Shown piece after piece: positions 56,657-64,000 of a DNA stretch of 64,000 bases. The translations under genes were made by a program, and so were the position numbers. The notes under the pieces are model-generated. The model was not told the origin of the DNA and made no database searches. It saw only the letters and a program-made list of their open reading frames with translations. Source of the DNA: Polydactylus sextarius (lineage: Eukaryota; Chordata; Actinopteri; Polynemidae); NCBI GenBank assembly GCA_016801845.1, contig CM028909.1, positions 15,000,313-15,064,312 on the forward strand. The letters run 5' to 3'. Position 1 is the stretch's first letter. Each line of letters begins with the position of its first letter.

Positions 56657-56709
56657 TATAAAACCAGCAGCCCTCAGTCTCCTCCACAGTGCAGCCTGGA
56701 TAGCAGCAG
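56657..56709 (+). promoter_or_regulatory. Orphan TATA promoter with short first exon and donor
   Basis: TATAAAA at 56657-56663 is followed about 30 bases later by CTCCTCCACAGTGCAGCCTG and a perfect donor, CAG then GTGAGT (exon edge 56709). Spacing fits a TATA box, a short noncoding first exon and a splice donor on the plus strand. I could not find a matching coding exon between here and 64 kb, so its gene, if any, is unknown. Confidence 0.35.
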
Positions 56710-57966
56710 GTGAGTTTTTAAGTGGAAGAGTGTCACTAGGGAGATAAGGTTGTCATAGTAACTATTGTTTAATGTTTCTGTGAATGTATAAGTGTACCCA
56801 TGCAAGAGCTGTGCAAGTAATCTGACCTAGTTTTGATTTTGATTTTCGGCCCCAAACAATTACAAAAACAAAGTAATTGAAACAAAATGATTATTGATAT
56901 TAGTCTGCCATTTATTTTTTGTTTTTTTGTGAGTGTACTCTTATTTTGTGTTGTCTTCCCAATGACATGCACACTTCAGCCATTTTGGCATGATGAACTC
57001 ACGTGTATACTCCACTTGTGTGGTTATACTTTGGACAGACGTCGACTAAAGTTATATATTGTATATATTGTATATATAGTTATATATTGTTATGTAAGAT
57101 TTGCTACTTGGCGGTGTCGGCACCAATCAGCAACACAACCAGTCTTTTAAATCACCTGAAATTCAAACCCCGGGTCATCTTCAAGCAAGTGCTACACAAA
57201 CAGAAACAGCTAAGTGGTAAAGCACCAATGATGTCCTCTGCAGCACAATCAATGCCTAAAGACACTCTGCAGCACAATTCAGTACCTATCAAGCTCCGAA
57301 CAGCACAAAAGGAAGTGCACTACAACAATGATTTTAGTGATTTATATTTATTGTTTTATACATTTCAATATTCAATAATTTATCGTTCATAAAGGGGGCT
57401 ATTTACATGCAATAAATTCCATTCGTTTCAACTTCAATTGTATATTGAGTAATTGCATGAAATAATCCTGATTTCAATTTTAACCCAAATAACTGCAAAT
57501 GTTATTTTTCCATAATTGATCAGCCCTAGCACATGCTGATTAGTTTTGTGTAAAATTTTAAATTTCCCTACCTCCCAGGCTTCTTTGAGCACGTACCATT
57601 GTGTTTTCTGGTTGGTTTCATTTGTTGTATTATTGTCTGTTTTATTTGTTTGACAACATGCACTATGCTTTTAGTTAGTTGAGCTTTGATTTTGTGTAAA
57701 TAATTTTTTCTACATTTTCCAGATTTCATCTTTAGTCTTTTTTTCTTTCATCAACCGAAGAAAAAGTGTCTGTAACAGATATTGAAACAGAGATTTTATC
57801 ATTTCATGGTGAACGATGAGTAGCTGCACTTCATCTGTGTGTTGATTTAACTTCTGGCAACATGAGGAAGGACTGGTAATTTGTTTGCATTCAGATGTGT
57901 TACACATGCACAGAGAGGGTTTCTATACAGTTCCTTGTTGATATGGTGAGTGTAGAAACACAGATA
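56710..57966. other. Intergenic, no gene seen
   Basis: AT-rich sequence with short frames only. It lies directly downstream of the orphan promoter, yet no signal-peptide or recognisable exon follows a good acceptor here. Confidence 0.4.
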
Positions 57967-58470
57967 CAGTTTCATGCAAAACTTATGGCACCCCTGAAAA
58001 ATTATGAATTATTTCTTGTTTGTTCTTTTTTTTTTTTTTTTTTTAAGTAATGAGCCAAAACCTTGCAGCAAACAAATGTTCCACTATTCATCCCCTCTTA
58101 GCCAAGTTTTATACAAGAGAGTGGAAATATTCTGTTTTGGGGCTGTGCAGCAGTCACTGTCACAGGAAACGCTACACAGACAAAAGAAGCCTTGGACCTC
58201 ACTAAATACCTGCTAATTTTGGGTGAACTTCTGCGAGAAATAGAAGATGACGCTTTTGGGACAGCCCTCAAAAAAGTCTGTGGGTAGATCACACTATGTG
58301 TGCAGTAGAAGTGAAGTATAACTGAAAAGGTGATCTGAAGGAAGGCTGGGGGAAAATTCCTAAGAGAGACTCGTAGTTGCCACAACAAGGTGTTTGCACC
58401 TTTTGATGTCAAAGGGGGAATTACTAAACACTGACATAGAAGGATGTCTAAACTTTTACACGTATCACTG
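57967..58470. mobile_element. Decayed DNA transposon with imperfect terminal inverted repeats
   Basis: The left end, CAGTTTCATGCAAAACTTATGGCACCC, and the reverse complement of the right end, CAGTGATACGTGTAAAAGTTTAGACATCC, are similar over about 27 bases. The wording (CAAAAGTTTxGGCACCCCTG) is typical of fish Tc1/mariner-type or related nonautonomous elements. The interior, about 450 bases, carries no intact frame. I cannot name the family without a repeat search. Confidence 0.5.
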
Positions 58471-58761
58471 GTAGTTTCAGTAGTTCTTTTTTAAGTTCAC
58501 GGAATAAAATGTAAGAGTGCATTAACATTTGAAGAATGGGTAATTTTCTGTTCCTGCTTGTTGTATTTACTTTTTTTTTCCACATCAGAAATCAAAATAT
58601 ATAATTTACCCACATGTTTGTATTTATTGTTTTTGATAGATCATCTACTGTTGTATATATATATATATTTTTTTTAATAGTATTTTTTAGCTTTTAACAA
58701 CAGAGACAGTGTACAAAGACAGGAAACGGGGGGATTTGAACCGACAAACAGCTGCACCATG

Positions 58762-58762
58762 T

Positions 58763-58843
<81 letters not shown>

Positions 58844-58859
58844 TACACACACATATACA
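58762..58859. repeat. Compound (CA)n-(TA)n microsatellite
   Basis: A (CA) run (58763-58788) passes into a (TA) run of about 23 units and then back into CA/TACA units. Frames through it are artefacts. Confidence 0.95.
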
Positions 58860-61437
58860 CAAACCATTTGGCTCTCCGGGAAACTTCATTATGTATCAAT
58901 CCTGTATTACTTACAAAAACTTTTTTTAGATTCAGATTGAAGCTGATTAGTTTATAAAATCTCAGACAAGAGAAAAGAATGCCTATAACAACATCTGAAT
59001 GTGACATTTTCAGAAAGCAAGTTTTGTCAGCCCAGCACTTTAGAACCCCCAAATATTCAATCTGCAACAATATGAAAAAGAGGAATTATGCAAATCTTCA
59101 TGTTTGTGTTGAATCATTGAATTGGAAAAAAAAAAAAAGGAATTAGCTTAGTAATTAACTTAGTATTTTTTCATGAATTTGCTTGATGAGGTAATCTGTC
59201 ACAGACAATGTCCTTTAATTAAAGCTATAATCAGTATGTTGTAATGGACCGCAGCTGAGCCTCTGTGTTGCAGTATTTAAATGAAAAGTTTTCTCATCCT
59301 AAACCAGAGAATGTCATTCAAACACGAGAAACTTCGACTTTATGCGCTTCCTTCTGGGAAGGATTTCCAACAACATTGCACGCAGCTACACTAGTAAACA
59401 GCATCAATTCATGGATGTCTGACCTTGTCTGACCTCTGTGTGGAAAGTTTATAATTGCAGTTAAAAAAAACAGCAACAACAACAGAAAAACACCAAGTTA
59501 CTTGATTATTTACTGTAACCAAGAGGATTAAATAAATGGAAAAACTTACTCTTAAAATTGAATAGAATCTTTTTTTAATTTTTGGAAATGCTTGTAAAAT
59601 AGTCAGCCAGTCGGCAGTCAGATAGATTAAATGCGTAAAATATGATAAGTCAGAGTCAATCAGAGGCGTGTGCCCTCTGATAGCTTCCTGTTGAAGACAG
59701 GTGGTAGACAATTCTTTGTAACTCTAAATTGATGCCTGTAACTCGGCATATTTATGCGCCGATTGCAACCAGATTATTTCCTCAGAAGTATAAAAGTTGC
59801 ACGTACCACAAGTATGCGTGTTTTCCAAGTAATGACATATGTTATATAACAACATAATGATGTTGTGCGCACTGCATTGTTTCACAGCAGTCACTGTCAG
59901 CCAAACTGAAAAACAGTAAACAAGAGTGGCGAGTTAGGCGTGGACGATCAAGCGGCGTTTCCGTGAGCTGTTTACCTCCAACGTGCATGCTATTTTTTTT
60001 TTAATCACGCCAGTGACAGTTGTATCAAGATATGGTTTTGAATTATATTGCGTCCAAATTATAACAGCATGTAACTCTTCTCTAGTACACGATGCATTTT
60101 ACTCCAGATGTTTTCGCCTGTCTTGTTTTCATCGGGGGTGGTTGTGGGTGCATTGAAGCTCACACTTGTCTGGCTTTTTTAGACAAAAAATAAACACTCT
60201 GTCTAGATGATATTTGTCTTTTTTTTTTTTTTTTTTTTGCAGATTTATTTTTTGTTGATAATTAACTGTTGTCAGTCACTGTCGGATTTGGGTTTTATTT
60301 GTGTACTTTTTAAGTTTGCACCTGGAATTTCTATGTAGGAGGAGACATAATTTTCCACTGCAGCTAAAAAAAAAAAGTTCAAAAGAAACTTCAGAGACAA
60401 AACAAAGGTCTGTCACATAGACCCAAAGTTCAGGTGAAAATAAAAAGTTTTACTTTCAGATCACCACTATTCATTGTTGACACACTTTTTTAAACATGTT
60501 TCAGATTTATTGCTATGATACTTTATGCTCTGTGTAGACAGTATATATTTGTCTTTCATAATTTATACTTAACGTATAACATGTATTTTCTGTGACACTA
60601 ATTAGAAAGTGCTCTGTAGTTTGTGGGGGTTTTAGTATTTGTTTTTCATATTTCTAACATGTTTTATGTTCAAGTCTCTGGATGTCCTGTGTGCTGTTTG
60701 GCTGCGAGATCGCTCTCCCCCAAAGAGAAACATCCTGCGCGTTAAAGCCGTCTGTTTGTACATGTTTGCGATATTTAATCTTCATATATTGCATAATCTG
60801 CTTTTGTCAGTTTTGTCATATAGTTATTATGATTTTAAATAGTAGGTAATCGTCAAAAGTTGTGGGTACATTATGAATAAAGGGGTGTCTTACTGTGACA
60901 AACAGATAAAAAGTGTGTTGTTAATATTTATTGTTGTTTAAATGTCGAGATTATTAATATTATGTGGAGCAGATGCTTTACGTTTGGAATTTGTTTACAT
61001 GCTATTGTGTATGTATGTATGTATCAAGTAACAATTGAATGTTTGCTGCAGTGTTGCATATTATCGACCTTTCTCTAAAAACAATACCGATTCTCTGCAG
61101 CTATCCAGATCGTGATTTTTTTTAAATACTAAAATCTCACATAGACACATGGGCATTGCTGTGTGAACAAAAAAAATCTGAAAAACTGATATTATTTGAA
61201 TTATTGTTCATTTAACTGCAGCTTCTAAATATTATAAAGTATAATCAAAATGATTCAAACACTATCAACAGGACACAGAATATGATTGATTTTTCATCTC
61301 TATTCTGCTTTTTGTTTGCATGTCACACAGGAACAAGAACCTGCTGCTGTGTTTTCAATCGGAAAAAAATATATAAAAATATAAATGCCATCATCATAGT
61401 CAAACTAGAGAAAAATCACTTTTACAATAAACTTAAC
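58860..61437. other. Intergenic, no gene seen
   Basis: AT-rich sequence with several T homopolymers. Two blocks, about 59.93-60.0 kb and 60.69-60.78 kb, are GC-richer and contain CG dinucleotides; the second reads GCTGCGAGATCGCTCTCCC. They may be conserved noncoding elements, but I cannot assign them. Confidence 0.4.
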
Positions 61438-61443
61438 TTTATT
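61438..61443 (-). terminator. ikzf4: Candidate polyadenylation signal of ikzf4
   Basis: A minus-strand AATAAA about 2 kb after the stop codon of the terminal zinc-finger exon. Closer signals may exist, so the assignment is tentative. Confidence 0.35.
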
Positions 61444-63406
61444 GACAGTAAAAAGTTTTGAGAATATCAAGGGGCACGCATTTGTAACTGCAAGAACATC
61501 TTGGAAAGCAACATGACTTTTTGAGATAATGAGGCAGTTGTACATTTTTAACTTTGAGGTAAAGTGTTTTGTCATGTTACATCATTCACAAAATATTAAC
61601 ATTGAAAAGTCCACACGAGGAGACAAAAACCCATGCCTCATTTTCACTTCTTGTAATTACTTCACATTTCAAAAATAATTCACAATTCAGGTAAAAGCAG
61701 AAATGACAAGCACACATGCTATAATTCCATTCACACACATTTCTCTACTTATCAAACCAAGTGCATTTTTAGATTTACTTTTTTTTTCTCAAACAGATTC
61801 AAGTACAGTTTTGCCTGCGCTTAAAGGAAATCAAGTTAAACTATGAAGCAGCAAACCCACAATAACAAGTAAGAATACTGAGTTTGGTCTCATTCATGTT
61901 CCCAATATTAAGATTATCAGATAACTCACCATACTGTAGCAATAAGGTATTTGGGTGCTATAAAGAAGCAGGAGGTAACATTTCATGGACTTGAGGAAAA
62001 TGCTGGATAAGATTTTGGAATATAGCTGATTAAATACACCAAGGCTGAAACAAACAACACTAAATAGATAATCACAAGTGATAACTGAACAGATCCAAAC
62101 TGATTTGTTAATCCATTTTTAAATAATTCATTTGTTAATTCACTTACATTATGGAAATTGTTTAAAATCTCAGCCGCAACTGCTAAGAGCAAAAACCACA
62201 AAAAGAATTGTTTTAGTTGAAATGATACTTAATTTCTTAGTCACACATTGCAGCAAACTTGAGTGTAGACCACAGACCCGGTGCGACGCTGTGGGGTTCT
62301 GTAGAAGGCCGGCTCCATTAAAAACACACTGGTGTTGCAAATTAGATGATCAGTTATTGTGAATATTATGCGATTTCTCAGTGCAGTAGAACAATCACAG
62401 AAAAAACATTTTTCTTAAAGCCGTCAAGTGCTTCGGCAAAGATGTTCATATATAAGCAGGGAACCTAAAAGTGCAATCCTGTATAGGTATAGCACCCTGG
62501 GCCGTCTCAGTCAGGCTCTTGCTGTACACTGCATGGCTCATGGTCTGATCTGCACCAGTTTTCTAAGGCTCACTTCAACATCCAAAAATCGATTTAACAT
62601 CTGAGCCCTGAATGCCTCTTTCACCCTCAGGAGAATGGTTTCAAGTTAATTTCCTTCATGGTTTTCCTATATCCTGATAGTCCTCTCACTGTGCAGCTTG
62701 TAAATATTCTCTCTTCTGAGGTGACTCCACACTTTTTTTTACCATGCTGTAAACAATATATATTCCTACAGTAGTATGCTACCGTAGGATTTAAGGCAGT
62801 CCATTTCTGTGCTTCGTCTGTGACAAAAGCTCCTCCCAAACCCAGAGGCACAAAGCTCTCAGTGCATATGAAGCTTACCTGACACCCTACACAAAATACC
62901 CTCCTCATCCAGAAAAACAAAGGTCTTAGTGCATACGCATACCAATATAATTCGTAAAATGTACATGCCATGCTTTTCTTAAATGCCTGTGTGCACGACC
63001 TCTCAAAAGTGCTAACTAAATCACTTAGGAAAAGATGGCTAGTCAAAATTTTTGAGCACCAGTCCCCCCCTCCCCCCACTCCTGTTTTTTTCATTAAGAG
63101 GAAATACCCCAAGAAGGCACTTTCGAAGCAAAACAGTAGTTTTGCCATATGATTTGATATGGGAGTGCAATCAATCATAAAATTTGCCTCCACTAAACTT
63201 CAAATGGTTTAATGAAAAGATTCTTCATTTGCGTCTGCTTTAGTTTCATAAATATTCTCACAATAAAACCACAAATCCTGTTTTTTTTTTTTTTTTTTAA
63301 CTTACTCAAGGGATTTAAAGCAACTGGTCTGGTGCAGAACAAACGTGAGCCCACAACTTTAGAGAGCAGCAGTCACCTCTTCTCATCCAGCCTTGAACCC
63401 CGCTCC
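61444..63406 (-). other. ikzf4: Presumed ikzf4 3' untranslated region
   Basis: The stretch lies directly after the stop codon on the minus strand. The long frame at 62627-63193 on that strand has no recognisable domain and is probably chance. Confidence 0.4.
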
Positions 63407-64000
63407 TCAGCCTACCTGGTGCTCTCCACGGCTGATGTGAGATGAGAACTCGTAGCGGTCCTGGCTGCGGTGGCCACAGATGTTACACTCGAATGGCTGG
63501 CGGAAACCGTGACAGCCCATGTGGATGGTGAACATGACATGGTCCAGGAAGAGGATGCGACAGTGCCGGCAGTGGAAGGAGCGCACAGGCCTGCCGTCCC
63601 TGTCCAACACCTGCATAGTCTCCCTGGAAGAAAGAGGCGAGCCAGGGCTCCTCTTTACTATGGTGGGGGGCACAGGACATGCTCTTTCCCACTCTGGGTC
63701 CAAGTCTTTGGCCTGGTTAGGGCTGGAAGTGGGATGGCTGCGGGGCAGTGCTGGGGTTTGGTAGTGGAGGTGGTGATTGTTGGAGGTACTCGTCGGGGCT
63801 GTAGCCCTTGTGCTCTGCTCTTCTGCTGTGCTCTCTGTGTCTGTAGAGTCAGGACAACCGTTGGGTGAGGCGGTATGGCTGTGGGCTAAGGGCTGTTCGA
63901 CACGACCTTCACCTGCCTCCCGCCCAGCTAGACCAAGGGACACCGCTGCCAGCCCACCACCACCTTGGGCTCGGGAGCCCAGAGGAATCATGTTGCTGTT
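63407..64000 (-). CDS. ikzf4: Ikaros-family zinc-finger protein, most likely Ikzf4 (Eos); last exon, partial
   Basis: This is the final coding exon, open to the right window edge. The gene's start and its N-terminal DNA-binding fingers lie beyond 64000. The C-terminal 50 residues hold the two Ikaros dimerisation fingers: CRHCRILFLDHVMFTIHMGC with its H, then FECNICGHRSQDRYEFSSHI. Before them is MQVLDRDGRPVRSF and a Pro/Ser/Thr-rich region. The protein ends RGEHQVG. The ending and the syntenic association with ERBB3/PA2G4/RPL41, which neighbour IKZF4 in human, favour Eos over Ikaros, Helios or Aiolos. Eos is a transcriptional regulator best known in regulatory T cells and neural tissue. The reading frame contains GTAGGC just after the CAC-CAG codons, a possible but probably unused donor. 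Confidence 0.85.
   Translation of the reverse strand, partial: NSNMIPLGSRAQGGGGLAAVSLGLAGREAGEGRVEQPLAHSHTASPNGCPDSTDTESTAEEQSTRATAPTSTSNNHHLHYQTPALPRSHPTSSPNQAKDLDPEWERACPVPPTIVKRSPGSPLSSRETMQVLDRDGRPVRSFHCRHCRILFLDHVMFTIHMGCHGFRQPFECNICGHRSQDRYEFSSHISRGEHQVG

Noticed and set aside
62627..63193. Minus-strand frame of 188 codons between ikzf4 stop and its presumed polyadenylation site
   Set aside because: It has no known domain, lies in a presumed 3' UTR, and its composition matches noncoding flanks.

Overview
The window is vertebrate nuclear DNA, almost certainly from a ray-finned (teleost) fish. Genes are split by short introns with GT/AG borders. Intergenic DNA is AT-rich and full of (CA)n, (TA)n and (GA)n tracts. 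It also carries a tRNA-derived SINE and worn Tc1/mariner-like and hAT-like relics. Every exon chain below was rebuilt by reading exon edges and checking that codon phase closes.

Layout, left to right. rpl41 (-, 2524-3274) encodes the 25-residue ribosomal protein eL41 in three tiny coding exons. pa2g4 (-, 5532-9907, 13 exons, 392 aa) encodes the ErbB3-binding protein EBP1. erbb3 (-, 11249-25598, 28 exons, 1453 aa) is a neuregulin-receptor pseudokinase. arf3 (-, 31166-32241, four coding exons, 181 aa) is a small GTPase. wnt10b (-, 37105-39318, four exons, 429 aa) and wnt1 (+, 42841-46348, four exons, 370 aa) form the conserved head-to-head Wnt pair. From 47.9 to 61.4 kb there are no recognisable genes, but there is a strong candidate wnt1 3' neural enhancer near 49.0-49.3 kb and two transposon relics. 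At the right edge lies the last coding exon of an Ikaros-family zinc-finger gene, most likely ikzf4 (Eos), on the minus strand and running off the window.

The order rpl41-pa2g4-erbb3 matches human 12q13.2, where IKZF4 also lies. arf3-wnt10b-wnt1 matches human 12q13.12. Here the two blocks sit within 64 kb, with the Wnt block between erbb3 and ikzf4. erbb3 and pa2g4 are functionally linked, because EBP1 was named for binding the ErbB3 juxtamembrane region. wnt1 and wnt10b are co-expressed developmental signals that probably share enhancers.

I found no undescribed gene system. The points most worth a second look are the candidate wnt1 enhancer, splice sites built into microsatellites in wnt10b and erbb3, an orphan TATA-plus-donor promoter at 56.66 kb, a GC-rich island at 27.5-27.9 kb of unknown origin, and a G-quadruplex-like tract in the presumed arf3 3' UTR.
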